Below, piece after piece: positions 24,771 through 33,688 of a stretch of 64,000 bases of DNA. Source of the DNA: Streptomyces sp. A3M-1-3 (GTDB taxonomy: Bacteria; Actinomycetota; Actinomycetes; Streptomycetales; Streptomycetaceae). Below the pieces are notes generated by a model. It was not told the DNA's origin and searched no databases. It saw nothing but the letters and a program-made list of their open reading frames with translations. The stretch spans positions 1 to 64,000 of the forward strand of contig NZ_JANAVP010000015.1 in assembly GCF_024213665.1 (NCBI RefSeq). The letters are read 5' to 3'. The position numbers were made by a program, and so were the translations under genes. Within the stretch, counting starts at the first letter, position 1. Every line of letters starts with the position of its first letter.

Positions 24771-25147
24771 ATGGTGACCGTCCGCCGGGAAGGCCGTGAC
24801 AAGGTCACCGGCGCCGCCCACCACGCGGCCGAGCACACCCCGCCCGGCTGCGCGTACGCCTGGCCGGTGCCCGCGGCCGGCACGCGTTCGGAGCGCACTT
24901 CGCCGAGGTCGAGGTCGACACCGTTTCGGGAGAGGCCCGGTGCGCCGGCTTCTCGGCGTCTACGCGGCAGGCCGCATCCTCAATCCCCGTACCGCACGCT
25001 CCCAGTTCATCGGCGGGTGACCCCGGCGATTTCGGAATCGTCGGCACGGCCGCCGCCGTGGCCAACGCGGTCCACCATGCCACCGGCGTCCGGTTCCGGG
25101 ATCTTCCCCTCACGCCCGACAAGGTGTTGGCGCACCTTGGGCCGTGA
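24771..25147 (+). pseudogene. Xanthine dehydrogenase Mo-subunit remnant
   Basis: The first 35 codons (MVTVRREGRDKVTGAA ... CAYAWPVPAA) match the N-terminus of a molybdopterin-binding xanthine-dehydrogenase-type subunit. They jump directly to its extreme C-terminus: HAFGAHFAEVEVDTVSGE, then in another frame VRRLLGVYAAGRILNPRTA and QFIGG, then in a third frame GIVGTAAAVANAVHHATGV and FRDLPLTPDKVLAHL. The intact protein is about 700 residues, so roughly 600 are deleted. At least two frameshifts and two deletions are visible. Together with the damaged amidohydrolase and permease it is a second trace of lost purine catabolism. Confidence 0.8.
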
Positions 25148-25652
25148 GAACAGGGAAGCCGGCCGCGACCGGGACGGCCGGCTCACGCTCCCGGGCGGTC
25201 TCCGCCGACGGCGCGAACGCCGGTACCTGCGGGATCGGGGCCACCGGGACCGACGGCACGCGCTGCGCCGTCTTGACCCTTCGGCTGAACCAGATCACTT
25301 TGCCCGTCGCGGTGCCGCACGTGCCCCAGCTGTCGCTGAGCGCCGCCACCCTGGCCAGGCCGCCCCTGGAGGGCGAAGAGCTGAGCAGTCGGGGCAGACG
25401 ACGGCCCTTGTCGGCGACGGACGCGATCAGATGTCGCCCGGTGAAGCGCAACTCGACGACACAGGTCTTGTCTTCGGTGACGTGCTGGGCGACATTGCCG
25501 ACAAGCTCAGCAACGGCGCCGCACACGGGTCTGATGTGGGCTTCGAGGTCCCAGTACCGAAGATGCGCCGCGATGATGCGCCGAATCTGGGGAACTCGCT
25601 CTGGCGTTGCCTGCACTTCCACCGTGTAGCGGCAGGCGACCGGAACAGTCAT
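25110..25652 (-). CDS. HATPase regulator (anti-sigma-factor-like)
   Basis: The 180-residue protein has a histidine-kinase-like ATPase domain of the small SpoIIAB/RsbW-like type. N-box-like residues are in VAELVGNVAQHV, the G1-type region in VADKGRRLPRL, and an SRGGLARVAALSDSWG motif forms the ATP lid. The C-terminal 60 residues are Pro/Ala-rich and divergent. Many such genes in Streptomyces act as serine kinases or binding partners of anti-sigma-factor antagonists. A GAGGAG site supports the ATG at 25652. The 3' end overlaps the xanthine dehydrogenase remnant. Confidence 0.78.
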   Translation of the reverse strand: MTVPVACRYTVEVQATPERVPQIRRIIAAHLRYWDLEAHIRPVCGAVAELVGNVAQHVTEDKTCVVELRFTGRHLIASVADKGRRLPRLLSSSPSRGGLARVAALSDSWGTCGTATGKVIWFSRRVKTAQRVPSVPVAPIPQVPAFAPSAETAREREPAVPVAAGFPVLTAQGAPTPCRA

Positions 25653-25663
25653 GGCCGTGCTCC

Positions 25664-25774
25664 TCACCGCGCCAGCTCCATCCCTTCAACGTCCGAGCCC
25701 GGAGTGCGAAGAGTGAGCAGTGGTCGCTTCTGGGTTACCAACAGAGTGACCTCAGACGGGCGTATCCGCAACAC
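25664..25774 (-). CDS. Possible 36-codon ORF upstream of HATPase gene
   Basis: A short frame from a GTG at 25774 (LRIRPSEVTLLVTQKRPLLT ...) ends with MELAR and TGA 11 bases before the HATPase start. Its close spacing would allow translational coupling. No strong ribosome site is visible and the peptide is not recognisable. It could be the remains of a longer gene. Confidence 0.2.
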   Translation of the reverse strand: MLRIRPSEVTLLVTQKRPLLTLRTPGSDVEGMELAR

Positions 25775-25802
25775 CAGCGGCGGACGCGGCAGCGGTGATC
25801 CT

Positions 25803-26459
25803 CTACTCTGCCTCCGCGTCGGCTGTCCGGACGACCTCGTCGGCGACCTTCTTGTCCAGGGCCGCCCGGACGAGGGCCGCCGCGAAGACGGCGGTCCCGG
25901 AGTCTCCCGCGAGCCGCGCGAGCGCGTCGGGCGCGGCCGGCAGGCCCAGGCGCCGGGCGCCCTGGAGGGCCTTCTCGTCCAGATAGGGCGCCGCCTCGGG
26001 CCAGAGGTCCTGCGCCTCGCGCAGAAAGATGTCCGCGCCCGTGGGTCCGATCCCGGGAACCCTCCGCAGGAGCCGGCGCAGGGCCTGGACGTCACCGTCC
26101 GCCTCGGCCCGCAGCCGCCGCAGGTCTCCGCGCCACTCCCGCGTCACCAGCTCGGCCCCGTCTCCGAGTTGGGTCGCGGTGCGCTCGTCGTAGCGTCGGT
26201 AGCCGCCGCGGCCCAGAGCGTCGACCCGCTCCTGCCATGTCGCCGCCGCCATGCGCCGCGGGTCGCGCATCCCGGCGTCAATGAGCGTGCGGGCGGCGTC
26301 GATCGCCGTACCGCTGCGGATTCGGGCGCTCAACAGGAGGGAGAGTACGAGGAGTTGGTACAGCGGCTGCGGAGTGTCGCGCAGCCGGATGTCCGCTTCC
26401 TGCGTGAAGGTGCGGCCGTACGAGTCCAGCAGCGCTTTCACCACATCACGCTGTCTCAT
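25803..26459 (-). CDS. Endonuclease III-like HhH-GPD protein
   Basis: The 218-residue protein has the HhH-GPD fold of base-excision glycosylases: SLLLSARIRSGTAIDAARTL in the first helices and a helix-hairpin-helix LRRVPGIGPTGADIFLREA. The catalytic Lys of EndoIII is not at the expected place and the four-cysteine iron-sulfur loop is absent. It therefore belongs to the shorter EndoIII-like group sometimes annotated as endonuclease, and activity is uncertain. It joins two UDGs, Ku and LigA as the DNA-repair set of this window. The gene is intact and starts ATG at 26459 behind GGAGGTGG. Confidence 0.8.
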   Translation of the reverse strand: MRQRDVVKALLDSYGRTFTQEADIRLRDTPQPLYQLLVLSLLLSARIRSGTAIDAARTLIDAGMRDPRRMAAATWQERVDALGRGGYRRYDERTATQLGDGAELVTREWRGDLRRLRAEADGDVQALRRLLRRVPGIGPTGADIFLREAQDLWPEAAPYLDEKALQGARRLGLPAAPDALARLAGDSGTAVFAAALVRAALDKKVADEVVRTADAEAE

Positions 26460-26562
26460 GGCGCCACCTCCAGCCCCTCCCGCACCTCTCGGGTGACCGG
26501 TTCATACTGCGCCAAACGCGTCGAACACGTTCAGTTACGGATTTCGATGCGGGCGCAGAGCG

Positions 26563-27702
26563 TCAGGAGCAGGTCCGGCGCGCGCACTCGGCGACCACCG
26601 CGCGCAGACTGCCGGTCCGGCGCAGCAGATCGCGCTGTACGCGTGCGCCGTTGCCGTCCTTGAGTAGTCCGGCGAGCCCCTCCTGGGCGGGGATCAGGTC
26701 TCCGCAGTCGTCCAGTGCGTCCCGTACATGGTCGAACAGGGCCCGCACGACCGCTTCGGCCGGCGCGGGGCCCATGGTGCCGGGATGGATCAGCTGTTCG
26801 TCCAGTCCCGACCGGCCGGCCCGCCATGCGGCGAGGCGCAGCAGGCCGACTCCGTGGCGGGCGGGCGGCTCGCCGGCCCGCCACTCCCGCGCGGCCGTCT
26901 CCACCAGTGCGCGCACCAGCGTGGCCAGGAGAACCGTGGTGGAGGCGTCCAGGCACACATCCGCGACCCGGATCTCGACGGTGGGGTAGTGGTGCGAGAG
27001 GCGTGCGTCGAAGTAGATCATGCCCTCGTCGCGCAGCGTCCCGGTTCCCACCATGGCCCGGACCTGCTCGTGGTACCGGTCGGCGGAACCGAAGGTCTCC
27101 ACCGGGCCGGACGACGGCCAGCGGCCCCAGACACGGCTGCGGTAACTGCTGTAGCCGCTGTCCTCGCCCTGCCAGAAGAGGGAGTTCGCGCTCATCGCGA
27201 GCAGGACGGACAGCCAGGGACGGATCCGGTCGAGGACCGCCACCCCCTCCTCGTCGGACTCGACCGACACATGGACATGGCATCCGCAGGTGATCTGCTC
27301 CTGAGCGGTCAGTCCGAACTGCTCTTCCAGCCACCGGTAGCGCTCGCCGGAACTGATGGCCGGCCCGGCCGGGAGCGGTGACGTCGCCAGGGCGGCCACC
27401 GCGGCGCCCAGCTCCCCCGCGTGACCGGCGGCCTCCGCCCGCCAGCGGGCGATCTCCGCGGCCAGCTCGCCCATCCCCGTCTGCGGGTGCGTGGCAAACT
27501 CCAGCTGCTGCCGGTGCAGCTCCTTCTGGAAGGCATGGTCCTGGCCGCCACTGCCCTGGGAGGCGGCGGCCAGGACGGCAGTCGACAGCGCCCGCGGTTC
27601 GCCCGTCTCCGCATCCACCAGGAGGAGCTCCTCCTCCACTCCGACGCTGCGCACAGATACTGCCTCTCCGCGGATCCGGCTCGGCCGCGTGATGGCGTCC
27701 AT
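26563..27702 (-). CDS. YbdK-type carboxylate-amine ligase (GCS2 family), copy 1
   Basis: The protein (about 379 residues) begins its domain with VGVEEELLLVDAETGE and continues with CGCHVHVSVES and MIYFDARLSHHYPTVEIRVAD. These are hallmarks of the GCS2 glutamate-cysteine ligase family that couples ATP to amide bond formation. YbdK proteins have weak glutamate-cysteine ligase activity, and the true substrate is mostly unknown. Streptomyces make mycothiol and ergothioneine rather than glutathione. The ATG at 27702 is the best start, although a strong ribosome site is lacking. A second member lies at 35429-36640. Confidence 0.85.
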   Translation of the reverse strand: MDAITRPSRIRGEAVSVRSVGVEEELLLVDAETGEPRALSTAVLAAASQGSGGQDHAFQKELHRQQLEFATHPQTGMGELAAEIARWRAEAAGHAGELGAAVAALATSPLPAGPAISSGERYRWLEEQFGLTAQEQITCGCHVHVSVESDEEGVAVLDRIRPWLSVLLAMSANSLFWQGEDSGYSSYRSRVWGRWPSSGPVETFGSADRYHEQVRAMVGTGTLRDEGMIYFDARLSHHYPTVEIRVADVCLDASTTVLLATLVRALVETAAREWRAGEPPARHGVGLLRLAAWRAGRSGLDEQLIHPGTMGPAPAEAVVRALFDHVRDALDDCGDLIPAQEGLAGLLKDGNGARVQRDLLRRTGSLRAVVAECARRTCS

Positions 27703-27801
27703 CGTCGCGGTGTCACTCGTTTGCCCGCTGCGGAGGACTTGAAGCAGCAGCCCCAATCCGCGGGCGGCGCGGCGACGAACCACTCGTAGGAGGTGAAGGT
27801 G

Positions 27802-28257
27802 ATGACCGCAACGCTCGCCGTTCACCACAGGCCGGGTCCGCAGTCCTCCGCGTCATGCTTTCTTCCCGGCGGCGACGACGCTCCCGTCGTCGCCCGCCGG
27901 GTCGTTTCCGAGCAGCTGACCTCATGGCGGCTGCTCCACCTCGTCGACGACCTGCTGCTGATCGCCAGTGAACTGGTCACCAATGCCGTACGGCACGGGG
28001 CCGCGCCCGTCACCCTCGCGCTCAGCCTGCACCTGCTGACCGCGCACCGGACGGCCGGGTTCGTACGCCTCGAGGTGTCCGACACCGGCACGGGCTTCAA
28101 CGCCGCGGCGGTCACCGCCTCATGGCAGCGGGCGGGAGCCTCTTTCGGCGAGCACGGCAGGGGCCTGGTGCTGGTCGACGCGCTGGCCGACGACTGGGGG
28201 GCGCATACCGCCGACGCCGGCCATCTCGTGTGGGCCGACCGGTCCATCGCCGAGTAA
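27802..28257 (+). CDS. HATPase regulator (RsbW-like)
   Basis: The 151-residue protein is a single ATPase domain with the N-box LLLIASELVTNAVRHG, the G1 box LEVSDTGTGF and the G2 region GRGLVLVDALADDWG. It is a typical Streptomyces anti-sigma-factor-like ATPase. AGGAGG precedes the ATG at 27802 by eight bases. It is divergent from the YbdK gene, leaving only 99 bases for both promoters. The partner (an STAS antagonist or sigma factor) is not encoded nearby. Confidence 0.85.
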   Translation: MTATLAVHHRPGPQSSASCFLPGGDDAPVVARRVVSEQLTSWRLLHLVDDLLLIASELVTNAVRHGAAPVTLALSLHLLTAHRTAGFVRLEVSDTGTGFNAAAVTASWQRAGASFGEHGRGLVLVDALADDWGAHTADAGHLVWADRSIAE

Positions 28258-28423
28258 GCCCCGCCCGGCCAGGTCCAGCGGCCTGTGCGGCTTCGTCGGG
28301 CGGCGGCCCTCCGGCCGGGAGCCGTTCGCCCGAGTGGCAGGGTCCGGTGGCCGGGCCGGCCGGGCGGGTGCAGCGTGGTGCGCAGAGCCGCCCGCCGTCC
28401 CCGACCGTTCGCGAGGTCCGGCC

Positions 28424-29992
28424 ATGACGCAGACCTCAGCCGTGGCACCGAGCCCGCGCGAAGAGGAAGCCCGCCCGGGCCGGAACCGGGCGGCCGTGCG
28501 CGATCTCGCGTGGCCGGCCGGCGTCGCCGTCGCGTACACGCTCCTGCAACTGGCGCTCGTCCTGCCCGGCTCGGGCCTCGGCTGGGACGAGACCGTGTAC
28601 GTCAGCCAGGTCAGCCCGGACGCCCCCGCAGCGTTCTTCAGCGCGCCGCGTGCCCGCGGAATCACCTATCTCGTCGCGCCCGTGACCGCCCTGACCTCGT
28701 CCGTCGCCGCGCTCCGCGTCTATCTGGCCGTCCTGTCGGGCGCCGGTCTCCTGCTGTCGCTGGGGGTGTGGCGGGGCCTGCTTCCCGGCCGGGTGATCGC
28801 TCTCGCCGGTGCCCTGTTCGCCGGGCTGTGGTTCAGCGTGTTCTACGGTCCGGCGGCGATGCCCAACCTGTGGGTCGCCTACGGGGCACTGATCGCGGTC
28901 GGCTGCTTCCTCAGGGCCGCCCGGGACCCGTCCGACCGCGTGGCACTCGTCGGTCTCGGCGCCGGTGTGGCACTCGCCGCGCTGATGCGGCCCACCGACG
29001 CGTTCTGGCTGGTCGCGCCGCTCGCCGTCGCCACGCTGTGGGTCAGGGCGTGGCGGCGCCCGGCCCTGCTCCTCACGCTCGCCGCGGGTGCTGCCCTCGG
29101 CAGTGCGGAGTGGGTCGTCGAGGCGTACCTCCGCTACGACGGCCTCTTCGCCCGGCTACGGCGGGCCAGCGAGATCCAGGGGCACCTGGGCTGGAACCTG
29201 GCCTTCGACGACCAGCTGCGCGGTCTCGAGGGACGTACGCTGTGCCGCCCCTGCGACGTGCCCTGGCGGCAGCCGCTCACCGCGGTGTGGTGGTTCGTGC
29301 TGCCGCTGCTCGTCGCGGTCGGGGTCCTGGTCGCCGCCCGTGCCCGCCGCACGGCTGTGCTGCTGGTGCCGGCCCTGGCGGGCCTGTCACTGGCCGTACC
29401 GTATCTGCTGCTGATCGGCTACGCCGCGCCGCGCTTCCTGATGCCCGCCTACGCGCTGCTCGCGTTGCCGGCCGCCGTGTGCCTGACCTGGCTGGCCGGC
29501 ACCGCGAAGCCGCGCCCGCTCGTGGTCGGCGTGCTCGCGGCTGCGATGGCCGCTCATCTGACGGTCCAGTACCTGGTGCTGGAAACCGTGACCGCCCGCG
29601 TCCGCGTCGCTCGGGTCGCCTTCGGGGCGGTGGCCGCCGAGCTGAACCGCCAGGGAGTCCGTCCACCCTGCATCGTGAGCGGGGAGCAGGCCATCCTGGT
29701 CGCCTTCCGTGCCGGGTGCGCCTCGCGACAGACCGGCGGCCACGACGGCAGTATCACGCCTGCGGAAATGACCTCCGCCGCCCGTGGCCGGCCGGTGGCC
29801 TTCCTGGTGGCCGGAAGCGCGGCACCGCCGGACTTCGCCCGCGGCTGGCGGATCCACCCAATGCCCGGTCTGCCCGGCCGGCCCGCCCTCCGGGCGTATC
29901 TGTCCCCCGCCGCGCCGGCTGCCCACGCGACGCCGGCCCCGGTTGCCTCGTCTGCCGCAGCCGGATGGCGCAATGATCCGAACAGCCGTTGA
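28424..29992 (+). CDS. GT39-like membrane glycosyltransferase family protein
   Basis: The 522-residue polytopic protein has about eleven hydrophobic segments. An acidic pair follows the first helix (GLGWDETVYVSQVSP), as in the dolichyl-phosphate/undecaprenyl-phosphate sugar transferases of the GT39/PMT superfamily. A long extracytoplasmic loop (SEIQGHLGWNLAFDDQLRG) and a C-terminal soluble region of about 120 residues follow. It probably transfers a sugar from a polyprenyl phosphate on the outer face of the membrane. The acceptor is unknown. The gene is complete and alone. Confidence 0.7.
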   Translation: MTQTSAVAPSPREEEARPGRNRAAVRDLAWPAGVAVAYTLLQLALVLPGSGLGWDETVYVSQVSPDAPAAFFSAPRARGITYLVAPVTALTSSVAALRVYLAVLSGAGLLLSLGVWRGLLPGRVIALAGALFAGLWFSVFYGPAAMPNLWVAYGALIAVGCFLRAARDPSDRVALVGLGAGVALAALMRPTDAFWLVAPLAVATLWVRAWRRPALLLTLAAGAALGSAEWVVEAYLRYDGLFARLRRASEIQGHLGWNLAFDDQLRGLEGRTLCRPCDVPWRQPLTAVWWFVLPLLVAVGVLVAARARRTAVLLVPALAGLSLAVPYLLLIGYAAPRFLMPAYALLALPAAVCLTWLAGTAKPRPLVVGVLAAAMAAHLTVQYLVLETVTARVRVARVAFGAVAAELNRQGVRPPCIVSGEQAILVAFRAGCASRQTGGHDGSITPAEMTSAARGRPVAFLVAGSAAPPDFARGWRIHPMPGLPGRPALRAYLSPAAPAAHATPAPVASSAAAGWRNDPNSR

Positions 29993-30081
29993 ATGTGACA
30001 AAACGTGCGTCATTCATGGCCCACGGTGACCAGCACGGTGTGTGTCCACGCCCGTGAAGTTCGGCGAATGGAGCCGTGCCA

Positions 30082-31023
30082 ATGACTTCCCAACCGGCGC
30101 AGTCCACCTGCGAGAAGCGCTTCCCCACGACCGGCCCCAAGGGTGCCGCCGCGGCAGCCCGCGAGCCGATACGTACGCTCCTGTGGACGGCGGCCACCCA
30201 CCGCCCGATAGAGGAGGTCGCCGCGCTGGTGACCCTGCTGCGGCAGACCGGCGAGATCCCCAGCCCGGGCGACGAAGCGCTGCGCGCGGCCGCCGTGGCT
30301 CGCCCTGTGGACGAGGTCATGCAGCTGGTCGCCCTGCTCAACACCTCCCCGCACGAAGGCGACGACGCCGTCACGGCGTTGCGCGCCGCGGCCGTCGGCC
30401 GGCCGATCGAGGAGGTCGCCCAGCTCGTCGCCGTCCTGGGCGCCGACCAGAACCACTCCCCCGCCCCGGTCGGCGCAGCTGCCGGGCAGCGGGAGTCATC
30501 GAACGGCGCCGTCGGCGCCGGCAGCCGGACCGGTGCCCCGCCCCGACCCAGCCACAGGCCCGGCATCCCGCCGCGCCCGGTCCACGCGCACAGCGCCGTG
30601 GCTCTTCGCCACGGCGCTCCGCCCCTGCGTTCCGTACTGCGCCGGCCCGCGGCGGCGGCGCTGTTCTCCTGCGGGGTGATCCACCTGCCGGTGGACCTCA
30701 GCCACCTGCGCGCGGGCGGCTACGCCGATGCGCTGTCGCTGGCCATCACTGTCTGCTGTCTGGTGCTCGGCGTGTGGCTGGCCATCCAGGACACCACGGG
30801 AGTGTGGGCGGCGACCGCGGCGACGGCCGTCGGGATCGTCGTCGTGCAGGGACTGTCCGGCATCGGCGCCGTCAGTCTGCCGCAGAGCAGTCTCGGCGAG
30901 ACGTTCGCCTGGGCGAGCGTGGTGGCGGTGTTGCTCGCCGCGGCGAGCGCGCTCCTCGCCGTTTCGGCTCTGATGGCCCGTCAGAAGGCTGTGAGTACGG
31001 GGCCCGGCGACCTGTCCGGTTGA
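30082..31023 (+). CDS. Membrane protein with N-terminal helical repeats
   Basis: Residues 30-115 hold three diverged repeats of about 35 residues, each ending in a block such as RPIEEVAALVTLL, RPVDEVMQLVALL and RPIEEVAQLVAVL. A Pro/Gly-rich linker with basic residues follows, and then four membrane helices (residues about 190-305). The helical repeats suggest a small solenoid for protein binding on the cytosolic side. The ATG at 30082 is preferred over the GTG two codons earlier because GGAG lies eight bases before it. I do not recognise a named family beyond hypothetical membrane proteins of Streptomyces. Confidence 0.7.
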   Translation: MTSQPAQSTCEKRFPTTGPKGAAAAAREPIRTLLWTAATHRPIEEVAALVTLLRQTGEIPSPGDEALRAAAVARPVDEVMQLVALLNTSPHEGDDAVTALRAAAVGRPIEEVAQLVAVLGADQNHSPAPVGAAAGQRESSNGAVGAGSRTGAPPRPSHRPGIPPRPVHAHSAVALRHGAPPLRSVLRRPAAAALFSCGVIHLPVDLSHLRAGGYADALSLAITVCCLVLGVWLAIQDTTGVWAATAATAVGIVVVQGLSGIGAVSLPQSSLGETFAWASVVAVLLAAASALLAVSALMARQKAVSTGPGDLSG

Positions 31024-31132
31024 AGCCGGGTCCTGCGGGAAGCGTGAGGCAGCCGACGTTGGACGCGATCCTGGGCCTGCCCTCTCACTGAGCCCGGTGC
31101 CCGGCATTGAGGGCGGGAAGGCGGCCGCCGCG

Positions 31133-31621
31133 ATGCGTGCTCCCGTAGTGAGACTGCTCGCCTGCCTGTCAGGCCTCGCGCTCGCGGGCTGCTCCTCCGT
31201 CAGCGCACGGGAGGATGCCGCGTCGACGGCGGCCACGCGCTTCGAGCAGAGCCTTCAGCAGTCCGACGCGTTGCTCGGGTGTGCGTCTCTGGCCCCCGGG
31301 ACCCGTGAGGAACTGGAGGGTTCGGCCGGGACCACCTGCGCGCAGGCTCTGCCGGAACTGCGGCTGCCGCCCGCGGGAGAGGTACGGCGGGTCGACGTCG
31401 ACGGCGGCCGGGCCCGCGTCGTCCTCGACGCCGACACCCTGTCCTCGCCTCGTTCCCGGAAGGATGGAAGGTCGGTCTGGAACCGTACGCTGCAGAACTG
31501 GCAGTCCGAACTGCTGGCCGTCGCGTCGACGGCGATTCTCGCCGTCTGTCTGCGCCGGCGCGGTTCACCGGAGTCCAAGCCCGTCGGCGCTGCCCACAGC
31601 TCCACGGGCGTCGAGGGCTGA
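31133..31621 (+). pseudogene. Lipoprotein gene fused by deletion to a DUF6766 tail
   Basis: The first part encodes a signal peptide with a lipobox (LLACLSGLALAGCSS) and a small extracytoplasmic domain up to RVVLDADTL. There the family continuation FLASFPEGWKV is found one frame over, showing a missing base near 31443. From about 31480 the reading frame instead gives TLQNWQSELLAVASTAILAV and then RRRGSPESKPVGAAH ... TGVEG. This is the C-terminal end of a DUF6766 membrane protein. The 5' portion of that second gene is absent. Two genes have therefore been joined by a deletion, and one long but meaningless open frame results. Confidence 0.75.
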
Positions 31622-31634
31622 CCCGTCAGACGCG

Positions 31635-32873
31635 TCAGTCTTCGGGCTCGTCCCCGCGGATCACACTGTTCCGCACCCGCCGCTTGAGCCGTTCCAACCA
31701 CGGATACCGAGCCTGCTGCTCGCGCGAGTGCCGGTCGAGCTCCTCGACCAGCCGCTCGGAGCGCTTCTCGACATCCAGCTCGTCCAGGACCCGGTCGGCC
31801 TCGGCCAGCAGCGCCCCGTGGAGCTGCCATTGGCCAGGGTCCTGGCGGAGCCGGTCGAGCAGGAGGTGGGCCACGCGGTCGCGGCTCTCGCGTCCGGCAG
31901 CCAGCTCCGCGGTGAGACGCGCCTCCGCGTGCTCGGCGTTCGCGCTGACCTGGGTGGTGATCAGTACGGCGAAGCTCTCGATCGCGCCGGCCAGATGGCC
32001 GAACAGCTCTTGCAGAGCGGAGGTGATCTCCGGTGGGAAGAGCGGCTCGTCCGTGCGTGTCTTGGCGAGGTCGGTCAGCGTCCGGCACGACACACGCAGG
32101 ACCACCGCGCAGATCTCCAGCGCGTCCAGGCCGGTACGCAGGACGAGGCGGGAGAGCAGCCCCTCCTTGACCCGGGGGTTGAACCGCAGGCTGTCCTCCG
32201 CCTGCCGGAGCGCCGCGTCGACCTGGACGATGTCGTGGTCGAGGCGCCGGGCCTCATGCAGCCGGGCCGCGGCCTGTTCCACCGGTGTGTGCTCGGCGAG
32301 TTCGTCCCCGATGTGCCCCAGCAGCTTGCGCATCCGGCCGGCCAGATCGACGATCGCTTCGCTCGCGGAGCTCACCCACACGGGGGGTACAAGGAGGACG
32401 TTGAACGCCAGTCCCACCACGGCGCCGATGAGTGTTTCGAGCACCCGGTCCCAGGCTGTCGATGTCACTTGCGCCACGCCGAGGACGAGCATGGCGCTGA
32501 TCGCGACTTCGGGCACGAACTCGCCGACCCGGACGAACCGGCCGATGACCAGCGACGCCAGGATCACCAGCCCCAGGCTCCACCACGTCAGTCCGACCAG
32601 CGCGCTGAACCCGATGGCGATCACCACACCCGCCACCACGGAGTTCACTCTGCGGATACCGGTGGTCAGGGTCGAGTACAGGGTGACCTGGACGACAAGC
32701 AGAGCGGTCAGCGGAGCAGTCAGCGGTGGGGCCTCACTGCTGACAAGCTGGAGGGCGACGACGTACGAGATGACGGCAGCCGCGGTGGAACGCACGGTCT
32801 GGACGACGGCGGGTTCCCGGTGCCGGCGCACGAGGTCGCGCAGAGGATCTTTCGGTGCGAGCGGTACGGGCAC
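31635..32873 (-). CDS. FUSC/aromatic acid exporter-like membrane protein
   Basis: The 412-residue protein has six N-terminal hydrophobic helices, including APLTALLVVQVTLYSTLTTG and VGEFVPEVAISAMLVLGV. A long cytosolic helical domain follows (LLGHIGDELAEHTPVEQAAA onward), and a charged C-terminal helix. This matches the FUSC/ArAE-type efflux proteins of actinobacteria. The GTG at 32873 is chosen because it follows GGAAAGGA and starts the conserved hydrophilic lead-in (VPVPLAPKDPLRDLVRRH). A fragment of a similar protein lies at 36653-36850. The substrate is unknown. Confidence 0.82.
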   Translation of the reverse strand: MPVPLAPKDPLRDLVRRHREPAVVQTVRSTAAAVISYVVALQLVSSEAPPLTAPLTALLVVQVTLYSTLTTGIRRVNSVVAGVVIAIGFSALVGLTWWSLGLVILASLVIGRFVRVGEFVPEVAISAMLVLGVAQVTSTAWDRVLETLIGAVVGLAFNVLLVPPVWVSSASEAIVDLAGRMRKLLGHIGDELAEHTPVEQAAARLHEARRLDHDIVQVDAALRQAEDSLRFNPRVKEGLLSRLVLRTGLDALEICAVVLRVSCRTLTDLAKTRTDEPLFPPEITSALQELFGHLAGAIESFAVLITTQVSANAEHAEARLTAELAAGRESRDRVAHLLLDRLRQDPGQWQLHGALLAEADRVLDELDVEKRSERLVEELDRHSREQQARYPWLERLKRRVRNSVIRGDEPED

Positions 32874-32958
32874 ACCAGTCCTTTCCCGGGGATGAACCCA
32901 CCGCCTGCGGGTACCCCGGTGGGTGGAACGGGGGCGGATGACCCGGGAGGCGACGTCG

Positions 32959-33639
32959 ATGAGCGGTGACGATGCGCATGCTGGCGGAGAGGCGTATGAC
33001 GCCACCCCGTACGTTCCCCGCCGTGGCGGGCTCCAGGCACACCGACGCGCCGCAGCGAGCTGCAAGGGCTGCCCGCTGTTCGAGAACGCTACCCGGACCG
33101 TGTTCGGCGCGGGCGATCCGGCGGCGCGGATCGTCCTGGTCGGCGAGCAGCCCGGCGATCAGGAGGACCGGCAGGGCGAGCCGTTCGTGGGCCCCGCCGG
33201 CCGCCTGCTCAGGGATGCGCTGAAGGAGGCGGGCCTCGACCAGGAGCGGGTGTACGTCACCAACGCGGTGAAGCACTTCAGGTTCACCGTGGCGGAGCGG
33301 GGCGAACGCCGGATCCACAAGGCCCCGAGCCCGAAGGAGATGACCGGGTGCAAGCCCTGGCTCGACGCCGAGTTGGAGCTGGTCGACCCGGACGTGGTGG
33401 TAGCGCTCGGCGCCACGGCCGGCAAGGCGCTGCTCGGACGGTCGTTCCGGGTAGCCAAGGACCGTGGCGCGCTGATCCCCCTGCCGCTACGGGAGAGGGG
33501 GGACGGCCACGCCGAGGAGGCGAAGGGACACGTCGTGGCCACCCTGCACCCCTCGGCGGTCCTGAGGTCCGACGATCACGAAGCGGCGTACGCGGGCCTC
33601 GTCGCCGACCTGCGCGTGGCCGCGGACGCTCTGCACTGA
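32959..33639 (+). CDS. Family 4 uracil-DNA glycosylase
   Basis: The 226-residue protein has the iron-sulfur ligands CKGCPLF and a later Cys in GCKPWLDAE. Motif A of family 4 is LVGEQPGDQED and the uracil-binding stretch is PFVGPAGRLLRDAL. The active loop is LHPSAVLRS. It removes uracil from DNA at deaminated cytosines, a particular need in high-GC genomes. GGGAGG precedes the ATG at 32959. It is divergent from the FUSC gene with 85 bases between them. Confidence 0.93.
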   Translation: MSGDDAHAGGEAYDATPYVPRRGGLQAHRRAAASCKGCPLFENATRTVFGAGDPAARIVLVGEQPGDQEDRQGEPFVGPAGRLLRDALKEAGLDQERVYVTNAVKHFRFTVAERGERRIHKAPSPKEMTGCKPWLDAELELVDPDVVVALGATAGKALLGRSFRVAKDRGALIPLPLRERGDGHAEEAKGHVVATLHPSAVLRSDDHEAAYAGLVADLRVAADALH

Positions 33640-33688
33640 GGCCGCGGGCCGGCCGCCGACCCGGCCGTCACTTTGCCCTTCGTTTCCT

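Noticed and set aside
31215..32969. A 584-codon plus-strand open frame
   Set aside because: It runs antisense through the FUSC gene. Low-complexity Asp/Arg/Gly content and no homology are recognisable.
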